A stretch of 64,000 nucleotides of DNA from assembly GCF_023740735.1 (NCBI RefSeq), contig NZ_JAMRXH010000001.1, forward strand, positions 730,039 to 794,038. The letters are read 5' to 3'. This DNA comes from Nocardia sp. CDC159. Its GTDB lineage: Bacteria; Actinomycetota; Actinomycetes; Mycobacteriales; Mycobacteriaceae. Made by a program: the position numbers and the translations under genes. Within the stretch, counting starts at the first letter, position 1. The number at the start of each line of letters is the position of its first letter. Positions 50,131 to 61,425 of this stretch are shown one piece after another. The notes under the pieces are model-generated. The model was not told the DNA's origin. It saw nothing but the letters and a program-made list of their open reading frames with translations, and did not search any database.

Positions 50131-51393
50131 TCAGTGCGTCTGCCGGGCGCCGTGGCGGGCAGCGGCGGCGACCAGGGTTTCCACGACCTCGCCCGGGCTG
50201 GGTTCGGCGCGCATCCGGTCCCGCAGGGCCAGGGCCCCGGAGCGGAACGCGGGCTCCTCGAGCAGTCGGATCACGCCCTCCCGCAACCGGTTTCCGGTGA
50301 GCTCGTGCGGTGGCAGGAACAGGCCCGCGCCCAGGTCGGCGAGCCGCTGGGCGCGATAGACGTTGTCCCACATGCCCGCGACCACCAACTGCGGCACGCC
50401 GTACACCGCTGCGGTCGACCAGGTGCCCGCGCCGCCGTGGTGGACGATGGCCGCGCAGGTGGGCAGGAGAGCGTGCAGCGGCACGAAATCCACCACCCGC
50501 GTGTTGTCGGGTATCTTGCCGACCTCGGCTGCCTGGGCCTCGTTGAGCGTGGCCACGATCTCCACGTCCAGATCCGCGACCGCGTCGAAGAGTTCACCCG
50601 GGGAGATCAGGTTGGGGTAGGCCATATCCCGCGAGGTGATGCCCAGGGTCAGGCAGATCCGGGGCCGCACCGGCGTTTCCCGCAGCCAGCCGGGCACCTC
50701 GGATACGCCGTTGTAGGGCACGTACCGCATGGGCACGATCTCCTCCGCGCCGGGCACCCGCACGCCCTCGGGCATCTGGTCGATGCTGAAATGCCCGGTG
50801 ACGACCCGCTCGTCGTAGTCCAGGCCGTGCCGGGCCAGGGTCCAGGTCAGCCACTCCTCGAGGGCGTCGTCGCGCCGCTCCGGCGGCGATGCGGCGGTGT
50901 CCGCGCGGATCGCGTCCCGCATCCGGCCGAAAAGGTCGGGCCCCCACAGCAATCGGGCGCCCGCGGCGCCGCAGGCCCGGGCGGCGATCCCGCCCGCGAA
51001 GGAGAACGGCTCCCAGATCACCAGATCCGGCTGCCACCAGCGGGCGTAGGCGACCAGGTCGTCCACCATGGAGTCGTTGTTGGCCTGGGCATAGAACGTG
51101 GCGGTGAGCAGGACGTTGGCGGCCTTGCGGTCGCGCGGCCCGCCGCGCTCGCCGGTGAAATCGATATCGCGGTAGAAGCCGGTGAGCTCGGCCCCCAGCT
51201 CGCGCACGATCTCGTGGTGGGTGTGGTCGGCGCCGACCGGGACGGCGGTCAGCCCGGCCTGCGTGATCGCCCGGGTGAGCGCGGGCTGACTGGCGAAGCG
51301 CACCTCGTGTCCGGCCGCGCGCAGCGCCCACGCCAGCGGCACGGTCCCGTTGAAGTGTGCCTCCACCGCCAGGGACGTCATGAGTACGCGCAT
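50131..51393 (-). CDS. Glycosyltransferase (GT1, activator-dependent type), aglycone arm
   Basis: A 420-residue GT-B enzyme similar in layout to the one at 32995. The start MRVLMTSLAVEAHFNGTVPLAWALRAAGHEV and the donor-binding region VVDFVPLHALLPTCAAIVHHGGAGTWSTAAVYGVPQLVVAGMWDN are typical; here the HHGGAGT version is complete, whereas the other enzyme has HLGGSGT. It is 16 bp after a P450-like activator gene. Because the next genes include a MycE-type sugar methyltransferase, it may transfer the neutral (rhamnose-like) sugar. Confidence 0.9.
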   Translation of the reverse strand: MRVLMTSLAVEAHFNGTVPLAWALRAAGHEVRFASQPALTRAITQAGLTAVPVGADHTHHEIVRELGAELTGFYRDIDFTGERGGPRDRKAANVLLTATFYAQANNDSMVDDLVAYARWWQPDLVIWEPFSFAGGIAARACGAAGARLLWGPDLFGRMRDAIRADTAASPPERRDDALEEWLTWTLARHGLDYDERVVTGHFSIDQMPEGVRVPGAEEIVPMRYVPYNGVSEVPGWLRETPVRPRICLTLGITSRDMAYPNLISPGELFDAVADLDVEIVATLNEAQAAEVGKIPDNTRVVDFVPLHALLPTCAAIVHHGGAGTWSTAAVYGVPQLVVAGMWDNVYRAQRLADLGAGLFLPPHELTGNRLREGVIRLLEEPAFRSGALALRDRMRAEPSPGEVVETLVAAAARHGARQTH

Positions 51394-51409
51394 GCGGCCA
51401 GCTCCTGAA

Positions 51410-52417
51410 TCATTGTGAGGTAAGGGATTTCGAGTCGCCGACCGGCAGGCGGACCAATGCCCCGGTCACCGGCGCCCGCAGTCTGCGCACCGCCGTACCG
51501 GCGGGGCGCAGCCCCGGATAGCGGACCGCCACGGTGGCCAGCACCGTCGCCGCCGCGCCGCGGACGAACGCCGCGAGCCGGGGCACCCCGCGCAGTCCGA
51601 GCCCGGCCGCTCCGATATGCACGACGACCTCCTCGCCCGCCGCGATCCGCTCCGCGCCCAGGTCCTGGTCGGCGCGAGCGACCCTGCGGTCCAGCTGCAT
51701 CGGCGGGTTCTCGGCGAGCACGCCGTCGAGCACCGGGCCGACCGTCACCGGATCGGCGGCCAGCGCCTGCCAGCGCCCGGGCTCGGCCAGCAGCGCGTGT
51801 GCCGCCGCACCGGCCAGCGTCGCCGCCAGCTCGACGCCGCGGATGGACAGCGGGAGGGCGAAGTCCGGCACCAGCTTTCGCAGACCCGCGCACGCGGCGA
51901 CGATCGCGCGGGCATCGGCCAGCCGCGGCGGGCACAGCACGGCGTCCACCGCCGGTCCGGCCGCCACGGCATATCCGATGTACGCGGGCAGGTCCGTCCG
52001 CGGCACACACAGCACCTCGGCGGCCAGCCCGGCCACCGCCGGGCGCACGACATCGCGCATCAGGTCGAACTCGGCGCCGAGCCCGTCGAGGGTCACTCCC
52101 CCGGCGGAAGGCGGTGCGGTCCAATCCGTTTCGGGAAACGGGTCGGCCGCCGCGAGCACATGCCCGGACGGCAGCTCGGTCCCGAATCGCGCATCGGTGA
52201 GCACCCGCTCGGCGAGGTCCGGATCGCTGACCACCCAGGCGCCGGGGCGGCTGCGGTACACCGGCCCCCGCTCCCGGATGCGGGCGGTGAGCGCCGCGAC
52301 GTCCTCGTCCTCGGCGCGCAACAGCACCGCGTACGGGTCGTCACCGTGCGCGAACAGCCACTGCATGCCGCGCTCGGTGAGCAATTGCCTGCCCAGGTCG
52401 GTGTCCGTGCGGGTCAT
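51410..52417 (-). CDS. P450-like glycosyltransferase activator, second copy
   Basis: A 335-residue heme-less P450 homologue, starting with TERGMQWLFAHGDDPYAVLLRAEDED as in DesVIII/EryCII/AknT proteins. The ExxR region persists as ENPPMQLDRRVA, but no FxxGxxxCxG heme loop occurs; the C-terminus ends soon after LAAFVRGAAATVLATVAVRYPGLR. It overlaps the ACP gene by ATGA and precedes its likely partner glycosyltransferase. Two activator/transferase pairs in one cluster fit two glycosylation events. Confidence 0.86.
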   Translation of the reverse strand: MTRTDTDLGRQLLTERGMQWLFAHGDDPYAVLLRAEDEDVAALTARIRERGPVYRSRPGAWVVSDPDLAERVLTDARFGTELPSGHVLAAADPFPETDWTAPPSAGGVTLDGLGAEFDLMRDVVRPAVAGLAAEVLCVPRTDLPAYIGYAVAAGPAVDAVLCPPRLADARAIVAACAGLRKLVPDFALPLSIRGVELAATLAGAAAHALLAEPGRWQALAADPVTVGPVLDGVLAENPPMQLDRRVARADQDLGAERIAAGEEVVVHIGAAGLGLRGVPRLAAFVRGAAATVLATVAVRYPGLRPAGTAVRRLRAPVTGALVRLPVGDSKSLTSQ

Positions 52418-52677
52418 GTCGACGGCGCGGTGGTCAGCAGGCCGTTCACCAGGTCGATCAGCTCGCGCGGCGTCTCGGCCCCGATGAAGGCGTCGTCGGA
52501 CAGCACCACCTTGTACGCGACCTGGATGCGACTGGCGGTCTCCAGCATGGCAATCGAGTCGTAACCCAGATCGTCGAACGGGGTGTCCAGGATGTCGCCG
52601 CTGAGGTCGACGGCCTCGTCCGCGCCCGCGGCCTCGCGCAGAATGCGGGTCAGGTCGTCCAGCGTCATCTGTGTCAT
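52414..52677 (-). CDS. Type II polyketide acyl carrier protein
   Basis: An 87-residue carrier with the phosphopantetheine site FDDLGYDSIAMLE (Ser41) and the usual length for aromatic polyketide ACPs. It carries the growing poly-beta-ketone chain. It starts inside the end of the KSbeta gene (ATGA) and ends overlapping the activator gene, so the core genes are translated in tight coupling. A 384-codon open frame covering it upstream is only a shadow. Confidence 0.95.
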   Translation of the reverse strand: MTQMTLDDLTRILREAAGADEAVDLSGDILDTPFDDLGYDSIAMLETASRIQVAYKVVLSDDAFIGAETPRELIDLVNGLLTTAPST

Positions 52678-53924
52678 GCTGCTTCCTCCTCGGTGATTTG
52701 CCGGACAGCGCTGTGCTCCGGCTCGGTCAGCACCATCGCGGCGTTGAAGCCGCCCAGTCCGCGCGCCACGACCAGGGCCACCGACAGCGGCTGCGATCGG
52801 GTCTCGGTAACCAGGTCCAGCTCGTAGCCGGGGACCGGATCGGTGACACCTGTGGTGGGCGGGATCCGGCCGTGGCGCATCGCCAGCAGGGCGGTGGCGA
52901 CATCGAGGGCCGCCCCGCCGCTGTGTAGTCGGCCGGTCATGGTCTTGGGCGCGGTGACCGGAACTCCGTGCGGACCGAATACCGCGCGCAGCGCGTCGGC
53001 CTCCAGCCGGTCCAGTTCCGGCGTGCCCGCCGCATCGGCGAAAACGACGTCCACATCGGCGGGTTCGAGCCCGGCGTCGGTCAGCGCGCCCTCGATGGCG
53101 CGGCGCAGCGTCGACGGCCGCCCCGAGCCCGGCGGCGGATCGAAGGTGGCCGCGTAGCCCGCCACCTCGCCGTACCAGGACCGCACGCCGCGCCTGCGCG
53201 CCCCGTCCGCCGACTCCATGACGAACAGCGCCCCGCCGTCGCCGGGCACGTGGCCGCGGGCGGCGGCGTCGAACGGCAGATAGGCGCGGGCGGGATCGTC
53301 GCTGGTGCTGACCCGGCCGCTGGTGAGCTGCGCGACCCAGCCCCACGGACAGGGCGAGCCGTCCACCGCCCCGCACACCATCGCGGGCTGTCCGGTGCGC
53401 ACGCGCCGCCGGGCCAGGGCCAGCGCGTCCAGTCCGCCCGCGTGGTCGGTGACCACCACGCCGCTCGGCCCGCGCATGCCGTGTCGGATGGAGATCTGGC
53501 CGGTGTTCACCGCGTAGAACCACGCGAAGGACTGATAGGCGCTGACATGCTGCGGCCCTTTGCGCCACAGCTTGTCCAGCTCGCGGTGGCCGAATTCGAA
53601 GCCGCCCGCCGAACTCGCCGTCACCACGCCGACGTCGAACCCGGTCAGCTCCGCACCCGCCACCGCCGCATCGGCCAGCGCGTGATCGGCGGCCACCAGC
53701 GACAGCTGCGTCACCCGGTCGGTCTGCGGCAGCAGTCGGCCGGGCAGATGGTCGGCGGCGGTGAACCCGGGGACCTCCCCGGCCAGGGTGGCCGAGTAAC
53801 CGGACGGGTCGAAGGCCGTGATCCGCCCGATCTTCCGTTGTCCGGCAAGGGTGTTCGCCCAGTGCTCGGCCGCGCTCAGGCCGGTCGGGGCGATTACGCC
53901 CATCCCGGTGATGACCGTCCTCAT
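52674..53924 (-). CDS. Ketosynthase beta subunit (chain length factor) with His at position 161
   Basis: A 416-residue KSbeta. It aligns through its length with actinorhodin chain length factor: [65 protein letters not shown] and [17 protein letters not shown]. KSbeta normally has Gln where KSalpha has its active Cys (Gln161 in actinorhodin, in EQAGG); here the residue is His161 (DHAGG). Positions 109-116 read F-E-F-G-H-R-E-L, so residues 112 and 116 are Gly and Leu, small residues associated with longer (decaketide) chains. It overlaps KSalpha by ATGA. Heterodimer formation with KSalpha is expected. Confidence 0.95.
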   Translation of the reverse strand: MRTVITGMGVIAPTGLSAAEHWANTLAGQRKIGRITAFDPSGYSATLAGEVPGFTAADHLPGRLLPQTDRVTQLSLVAADHALADAAVAGAELTGFDVGVVTASSAGGFEFGHRELDKLWRKGPQHVSAYQSFAWFYAVNTGQISIRHGMRGPSGVVVTDHAGGLDALALARRRVRTGQPAMVCGAVDGSPCPWGWVAQLTSGRVSTSDDPARAYLPFDAAARGHVPGDGGALFVMESADGARRRGVRSWYGEVAGYAATFDPPPGSGRPSTLRRAIEGALTDAGLEPADVDVVFADAAGTPELDRLEADALRAVFGPHGVPVTAPKTMTGRLHSGGAALDVATALLAMRHGRIPPTTGVTDPVPGYELDLVTETRSQPLSVALVVARGLGGFNAAMVLTEPEHSAVRQITEEEAA

Positions 53925-55177
53925 GCGACTCTGCGCAAGATCATGGCGCTCTGGAAGCCGCCGAACCCGCTGCCCACGGTCAGTACCGTGTCGACCGACA
54001 CCTCGCGGGCGGTCAGCGGCACGTAGTCCAGATCGCATTCCGGATCCGGCTCGTGCAGATTCGCCGTCGGCGGCACCAGGTTGTCGCGGATCGCCAGTGC
54101 GCACGCGGCGATCTCCAGCGACCCGATGGCGCCCAGCGAGTGGCCGATCATCGATTTGATGGAGCTGACCGGCGTGCGGTACGCGTGCTCGCCGAGACTG
54201 CGCTTGAACGCGGCCGTCTCGTGCCGATCGTTCTGCACCGTGCCCGAGCCGTGGGCGTTGATGTAGTCCACGTCCTCGGCATTCACCCGCGCCTGGTCCA
54301 TGGCCGCCCGGATGGCCTCGGCCATCTCCGCGCCGTCGGGCCGCAGGCCGGTCATGTGGTAGGCGTTGCAGCGCGAGGCGTATCCGGCGACCTCGGCGTA
54401 GATCCGCGCGCCGCGGCGGCGGGCGTGTTCGTAATCCTCGAAGACGAACATCGCCGAGCCCTCGCCGAGCACGAAACCGTTGCGGCTGCGGTCGAACGGC
54501 CGGGAGGCGTGCTCCGGATCGTCGTTGCGCGGCGTGGTGGCCTTGATCGCGTCGAAGCAGGCCAGCGTGATGGGCGAGATCGGCGCGTCGGTGGCGCCGC
54601 CCACCACCACGTCGGCCGCACCCTCGGCGATCAGCTCCACCGCATGGCCCACCGAGTCCAGCCCGGAGGTGCAGCCGGTGGACACCGTGGCCACCGGGCC
54701 CTCCGCACCCAGTTCCCAGGCGACCTCGCTCGCAAGGGAACTGGGCACGAAGTGGTTGTACAGATGCGGGACCGCGTAGGCCTCGTCGACGTTCCAGTGC
54801 TGCCCGCCGTTGGACACCACCACGTACTCCTGCTCCAGGCCCATCGTGCAGCCGACCGCGCTGCCCACCACGACACCGGTCCGGGCCGGGTCCAGCGCGG
54901 CCGGATCCACACCGCTGTCGGACACGCATTCGCGGGCGCTGACCACGGCCAGCTGCGCGGCCCGGTCCATCCGCCGAATCTGTTGCGGGGTAAGGCCTTC
55001 GGCGACCGGGTCGAAGTCGCACTCCGCGGCCACCTGCGAGCGGAACTGCTCCGCGTTGAACGTACTGATCCGCCGCGTCGCGGTGCGGCCGCACGACAGC
55101 AGATCCCAGAATGGCTTCACACCGGTGCCACCGGGCGCTACTACCCCGATGCCGGTCATGACGACACGACGTTTCAT
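53921..55177 (-). CDS. Ketosynthase alpha subunit of the type II polyketide synthase
   Basis: A 418-residue KSalpha with an intact active site: Cys169 in [13 protein letters not shown], His309 in INAHGSGT, and Lys341/His346 in [12 protein letters not shown]. Family signatures [17 protein letters not shown] and [19 protein letters not shown] are present. It catalyses repeated decarboxylative condensation of malonyl-ACP, giving an aromatic polyketide backbone. A separate starter-unit ketosynthase (DpsC type) and malonyltransferase are not seen in the window. The gene lies 33 bp from the antibiotic-monooxygenase-like gene. Confidence 0.96.
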   Translation of the reverse strand: MKRRVVMTGIGVVAPGGTGVKPFWDLLSCGRTATRRISTFNAEQFRSQVAAECDFDPVAEGLTPQQIRRMDRAAQLAVVSARECVSDSGVDPAALDPARTGVVVGSAVGCTMGLEQEYVVVSNGGQHWNVDEAYAVPHLYNHFVPSSLASEVAWELGAEGPVATVSTGCTSGLDSVGHAVELIAEGAADVVVGGATDAPISPITLACFDAIKATTPRNDDPEHASRPFDRSRNGFVLGEGSAMFVFEDYEHARRRGARIYAEVAGYASRCNAYHMTGLRPDGAEMAEAIRAAMDQARVNAEDVDYINAHGSGTVQNDRHETAAFKRSLGEHAYRTPVSSIKSMIGHSLGAIGSLEIAACALAIRDNLVPPTANLHEPDPECDLDYVPLTAREVSVDTVLTVGSGFGGFQSAMILRRVA

Positions 55178-55210
55178 CTCTCAGACGTCCTTCACGGTTG
55201 CGGGTCGGCC

Positions 55211-55564
55211 TCAGGCCTTCACGTACTCCTGCCGCGGCTCGTACATGTTGGCGACGTTGGTCGCCCGGGCCCGGATCTCCTTGGCGTGCTCGGCGAAACC
55301 GGGCGCGGCGATGGCGTCCTTCCACGACTGGACGTCGGTCCACAGCGCGATGTTCACGTACTCGTTGGCCCGCGCGGGATCCACATGCCGGGACAGGGTG
55401 AACTGGAGGAAGCCGGGCTGTTCGGCCAGCAACTCCGCGATTTTGGCGAACGCCTCCTCGAACTCCAGCGGATCGCCGGTCACGGTGAAGGTGTTGACGA
55501 AGGTCACCACGCCCTTGTCGGTGGCGTCGTAGCGTTGCTTGGCATCCTGGGCCGAGGCCGTCAT
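55211..55564 (-). CDS. Antibiotic biosynthesis monooxygenase-family protein
   Basis: A 117-residue ABM-fold protein: VVTFVNTFTVTGDPLEFEEAFAKIAELLAEQPGFLQFTLSRHVDPARANEYVNIALWTDVQSWKDAIAAP. Relatives such as SnoaB, AknX and ActVA-Orf6 are cofactor-free oxygenases that oxidise anthrones to anthraquinones (C-12 oxygenation in anthracyclines). Placement immediately before KSalpha matches that role. Some ABM proteins in type II clusters act differently, so the reaction is an inference. Confidence 0.85.
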   Translation of the reverse strand: MTASAQDAKQRYDATDKGVVTFVNTFTVTGDPLEFEEAFAKIAELLAEQPGFLQFTLSRHVDPARANEYVNIALWTDVQSWKDAIAAPGFAEHAKEIRARATNVANMYEPRQEYVKA

Positions 55565-55640
55565 CGTTGTGCTCCTAAGGTCGTTTTCGCTCTGGCACCC
55601 ACGTTGCTCGGGCCGACTCGTACCCGGCTCGAATCTCGGC

Positions 55641-56393
55641 TCATATCAGGCTCAAACCCCCGTCCACGACGACGACCGAGCCGGTGGCGAACTCGGCCTC
55701 GGGCGCGGTCAGCTGCCGCGCCCACCAGGCGAGTTCCTCCGGCTGCCCGACGCGGCCCGCGGGCGTGCGTCCGGCGATGTCGGCCAGGAAGGCGCGGTAC
55801 TGCTCCGGCGTGGAGCCCATGCGCACGCCCATCCCGGACGCCACGACTCCGGCCGCGATCGCCACGACGCGAATTCCCCTCGGCGCCAATTCGAGTGACC
55901 AGGTCCGGGTGAGGAATTCCAGCGCGACCTTGGTGGCGCCGTAGCTGGAGAACCCCGGCCAGGCGCGCCCGCCGGACGCCCCGGAACTGCTCAGATTCAG
56001 GACGGTGCCGCGGGTTTCGGCGAGCGCGTCGAGCGCCGCCTGGGTGAGGAAGATCGGCGCCAGCAGATTGACCGCCACCTCGCTCTCGGCGGCGGCCCGG
56101 TCGATGTCCGCGAGCGGGGCCGGAGCCGCCGTCGCCGCATTGTTCACCAGGACATCGACCCGGCCCAGCACCCGCTGTGCCGTCTTGACGACGAGGTCGG
56201 CGGCACCGGGATCGGTGATATCCGCCGCGAGCACGTGAATGTTGTTGTGTCCCGCGGCCGTTTCCCGCAGGGTGGACTCGGTCCGCCCCACCACGAGCAC
56301 ATCGTGCTCCGCGGCGTAGCCACGGGCGAGCGCCCGTCCGATTCCGGTTCCGCCGCCGGTGACGATCACACCGCGTCTTTGCGTCGAGGTCAT
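55641..56393 (-). CDS. Short-chain dehydrogenase (SnoaW-like candidate)
   Basis: A 250-residue classical SDR with TGGGTGIGRALARG (NAD(P) binding, about 12-25), NNAAT, catalytic Ser/Tyr/Lys in SSSGASGGRAWPGFSSYGATK, and the C-terminal VVVDGGLSLI. It lacks the PGG motif after the NNA box that marks the C-9 polyketide ketoreductases of type II systems (ActIII type). It is next to an NTF2-fold gene; in nogalamycin, an SDR (SnoaW) and an NTF2 protein (SnoaL2) act together in C-1 hydroxylation, so that is the preferred reading. A ketoreductase role is the alternative. Confidence 0.85.
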   Translation of the reverse strand: MTSTQRRGVIVTGGGTGIGRALARGYAAEHDVLVVGRTESTLRETAAGHNNIHVLAADITDPGAADLVVKTAQRVLGRVDVLVNNAATAAPAPLADIDRAAAESEVAVNLLAPIFLTQAALDALAETRGTVLNLSSSGASGGRAWPGFSSYGATKVALEFLTRTWSLELAPRGIRVVAIAAGVVASGMGVRMGSTPEQYRAFLADIAGRTPAGRVGQPEELAWWARQLTAPEAEFATGSVVVVDGGLSLI

Positions 56394-56444
56394 ATCCCGA
56401 AATTAGGGATGCCCGCTCGCAGCACGGTGGAGATCGGATGGCGG

Positions 56445-56885
56445 TCAGATCGAATCGTCGCGCGTGACAACCCGTTCGGCGACCCGCAACTCGCCCGCCG
56501 TGCGCACGAGCACGTCCTCGCAGACGCACATGGCATGCAGCTGCGACCCCGTGCCGCGCTCGGTCTTGACGACCTGTACGTAGGACCGGGCGAATATCGA
56601 CCCGTCGTCGCGCACCTCGACCAGGATCATGCTGTAACACCGCCGGTACTGGATGCCCTCGGCGGCCAGCTGATCGGCGTTGCGCCGCAGCGCTTCCGCC
56701 AACGCTGCCCGCCCGACGATCGGGGTGGAGATCTTGGGCGGGGAGACCATGCTGGCCTCCTCGGTGAAGGTGGCGGCGGCATCCTCGGCGCGCCCCTCGT
56801 CCATCAACTGGGTGTGCCGGGCGTAGAACCTGCCCACCTCGGCGCAGATCTCCTCGTACGTCTTCTCCCCTACCACTGCACTCAC
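56445..56885 (-). CDS. NTF2-fold protein (SnoaL2/AclR-like candidate)
   Basis: A 146-residue SnoaL-like protein: TYEEICAEVGRFYARHTQLMDEGRAEDAAATFTEEASM (helix 1-3 of the fold), PIVGRAALAEALRRNADQL, and RCYSMILVEVRDDGSIFARSYVQVV. It belongs to the NTF2 superfamily, in which SnoaL/AknH are fourth-ring cyclases and SnoaL2/AclR are hydroxylase partners; the position beside an SDR favours the latter. GTG start at 56885, chosen because upstream sequence to 56978 lies across the promoter region. It is the first gene of the long minus-strand aglycone operon. Confidence 0.8.
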   Translation of the reverse strand: MSAVVGEKTYEEICAEVGRFYARHTQLMDEGRAEDAAATFTEEASMVSPPKISTPIVGRAALAEALRRNADQLAAEGIQYRRCYSMILVEVRDDGSIFARSYVQVVKTERGTGSQLHAMCVCEDVLVRTAGELRVAERVVTRDDSI

Positions 56886-56914
56886 GGACCTACCGCCTCT
56901 CGACTGGGACTGTT

Positions 56915-56953
56915 TCCCTAAACCTGGCGGTACTCGGTCGAGGTCCGCTGGAG
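56915..56953 (-). promoter_or_regulatory. Candidate SARP-type promoter of the main PKS operon
   Basis: Minus-strand heptamers CTCCAGC (56953-56947) and CTCGACC (56942-56936) have an 11-bp period; TAGGGA (56920-56915) follows after 15 bp. The wider gap makes it weaker than the sites at 30049 and 58797. It lies between the terminator at 56984-57012 and the first gene of the operon, where a promoter is needed. Confidence 0.45.
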
Positions 56954-56983
56954 AAGCCCTCGGGCGTGCCGGGCACACGAAAA

Positions 56984-57012
56984 GACCCGCGCCCCAAGCG
57001 GGGTCGCGGGCC
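56984..57012 (-). terminator. Intrinsic terminator after the methyltransferase gene
   Basis: GACCCGCGCCCC (56984-56995) pairs with GGGGTCGCGGG (57000-57010), with one bulged base; on the minus strand the stem is followed by CTTTTCG. It starts 18 bp after the methyltransferase stop and separates the hydrolase/methyltransferase operon from the main PKS operon. Confidence 0.8.
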
Positions 57013-57029
57013 TGTTCGAAGCGTCCGGG

Positions 57030-59685
<2,656 letters not shown>

Positions 59686-59935
59686 GCCCAACAAGCTATC
59701 CCGGCACCGGGCACTCGCGCACATAGAACGTGCGCGGCCCGTCGTACGCTGCGGCGTTGCGGCGCATTCCGCATTCGGGATCGCATTCTTGGACATTCGT
59801 CCACGAGTCCGCCGGACACGCCCCGGCAACGCGTCGCGTCTTCGTACCCCTACCCGACCCACCGCCATCGCTCGAAGCCTGGTAGAGAAGCACTCTAGCG
59901 CTCACCTCGGGTACACCAGTACATCTGTGGCGCAG

Positions 59936-59952
59936 TCTGTTACATACAGACC
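59936..59952. promoter_or_regulatory. Palindromic element upstream of the NmrA-like gene
   Basis: GTCTGT (59936-59941) and ACAGAC (59947-59952) are perfect inverted arms around TACAT, overlapped by a second pair GTTAC (59940) and GTAAC (59954). About 250 bp from the NmrA-like start. A regulator site is possible; the protein is unknown. Confidence 0.35.
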
Positions 59953-60125
59953 GTAACGTATCTCGTTGCGGACCAGCGGATTCGACGGGCGCATGATCCA
60001 ATTCGCCTGTCTCACAGAGCGTTTCGTCCTCATCGTGTCAACTCGTGCGGCTCCCGGTGTCGCGCCCCCTTACTAGATCCCACGGATCAGTCAAGCCCCC
60101 ACTCTCTCGGTGAAAGCCACCAAAT

Positions 60126-60192
60126 GTCAACGGGGACAGTAGAGCTCGATATCTACGCAATCCGTTGACGAATCCGGACGAAACGGTATAGC
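60126..60192 (+). promoter_or_regulatory. Probable promoter and operator of the SARP gene
   Basis: TTGACG (60165-60170) and TATAGC (60187-60192) are spaced by 16 bp and resemble a vegetative sigma promoter. The -35 overlaps one arm of a perfect inverted repeat, GTCAACGG (60126-60133) and CCGTTGAC (60162-60169), which would suit a repressor. The leader to the SARP start would be about 120 nt. Confidence 0.5.
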
Positions 60193-60321
60193 GTACAAAC
60201 GTACTGACAAAAAGTACCGACCATTTCGGTCTGGGCAGACTCCAGGACCCACGGGGATCGCAAAGTCCCCAATTCTCGAGGCCAAGGCGCCGGAAAAGGG
60301 TGCCGCCCTTAAGGGGGAAGT

Positions 60322-61152
60322 ATGGAATTTGGCGTGCTCGGTCCGCTCGCGGTGGAACATAACGGGAGGTCGAATGTCCCCAGTGCTCCAAAACTCCGCA
60401 CCGTATTGGCAATGCTGCTGGTCCACTCGGATCAGGTGGTGCCGGTGTCCTCACTTATCACCGACCTCTGGGACGAACAGCCACCGGCCAGCGGTCTCAC
60501 CACCCTCCAGACATATGTACTCAACCTGCGTAAGTATTTCGTCGGCGTCACCGGCCTGTCCGCGACGGAGGTCGCCAAGAACATCCTGATCACCCGGCCC
60601 GGCGGGTACCTCTTACACGTCGAACCGAATGCGCTCGATATGCATCGGTACGAGGCTCTGGTCGATTCCGGCCTGTCCGCGCTGGCCACCGGAAACGACG
60701 AGAAGGGCATCGCCGATCTGGATGCCGCCCTGCGCACGTGGCGCGGCCCAGCCTTGGTGGATATCACCGCGGGGCGGGTACTGGAGTCCAAGGCGCTCCA
60801 GCTGACCGAGTCGAGGCTTGTCACGATCGAATACATGGTCGACGGCGAACTCCGGTTGGGTCGCTATCGGGAAGTCCTGTCCCGGCTCGCCGCGCTGTGC
60901 GCGGAATACCCCTTGAACGAGCGGCTGCACGGGCAGTACATGCGCGCGCTGCATCTCAGCGGGCGGCGTGCACAGGCATTGGAGGTGTTCCACCGCCTGC
61001 GCGTCACCCTGGTCAACGAGCTGGGGCTCGATCCGGATCGTGGCCTGCAGGAACTGCACGCGGCGATCCTCGGTGTCGACGAGGACGCCCACGTTCTCAC
61101 CCGCACCACCCGTCCCGCCATGCTGGCCGGCACCGCGGCCCGGCTGCGCTGA
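60322..61152 (+). CDS. SARP-family pathway activator (DnrI-like)
   Basis: A 276-residue SARP. The N-terminal OmpR-type DNA-binding domain (MEFGVLGPLAVEHNGRSNVPSAPKLRTVLAMLLVHSDQVVPVSSLITDLWDEQPP to about 100) is followed by the bacterial transcriptional activation domain (about 105-250, ending with ELGLDPDRGLQELHAAIL). Length and content match DnrI, ActII-ORF4 and similar activators that bind 11-bp-spaced heptamers. The ATG follows GGGGGAAG. It is the likely activator of the promoters with TTCGAnC repeats found at 30049, 35324, 36560 and 58797. Confidence 0.93.
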   Translation: MEFGVLGPLAVEHNGRSNVPSAPKLRTVLAMLLVHSDQVVPVSSLITDLWDEQPPASGLTTLQTYVLNLRKYFVGVTGLSATEVAKNILITRPGGYLLHVEPNALDMHRYEALVDSGLSALATGNDEKGIADLDAALRTWRGPALVDITAGRVLESKALQLTESRLVTIEYMVDGELRLGRYREVLSRLAALCAEYPLNERLHGQYMRALHLSGRRAQALEVFHRLRVTLVNELGLDPDRGLQELHAAILGVDEDAHVLTRTTRPAMLAGTAARLR

Positions 61153-61425
61153 ACCGGATCGGCCTCCGCTCCCCCACCACGATTCGCTGCCCGAGTGGGC
61201 ATGGTGGACGGCATCGTCCACACCCCCACTCCGGCAGCGAATTTCGCGGTGTGCACCGGCAGGTCGGCGTTCTCAGAGCGTCGGGTCGGCACGAGTATCT
61301 TCACAAGTCCCTCCAATCTCCTTGACACGAAAGCGAATACGTCCCCGGGTGATTCTCGAGCGGGCTTCTCGGACACTCTAACCAAGCCCGGGGGATGCTC
61401 GCATATAGAAATTTTTCGGAGCCGG

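Larger units (their letters stand above)
59686..60321. other. 636-bp intergenic region before the SARP gene
   Basis: No credible gene is seen: open frames on both strands here have no binding site or protein-like composition. The sequence is less GC-rich than its surroundings and carries two symmetric elements and a probable promoter, listed separately. It lies between the divergent NmrA-like and SARP genes, so both promoters must be here. Confidence 0.6.

Noticed and set aside
52414..53568. 384-codon minus-strand frame over the ACP and KSbeta genes
   Set aside because: Only its last 87 codons form the ACP; the rest is an Arg/Ala-rich shadow of KSbeta in another frame.
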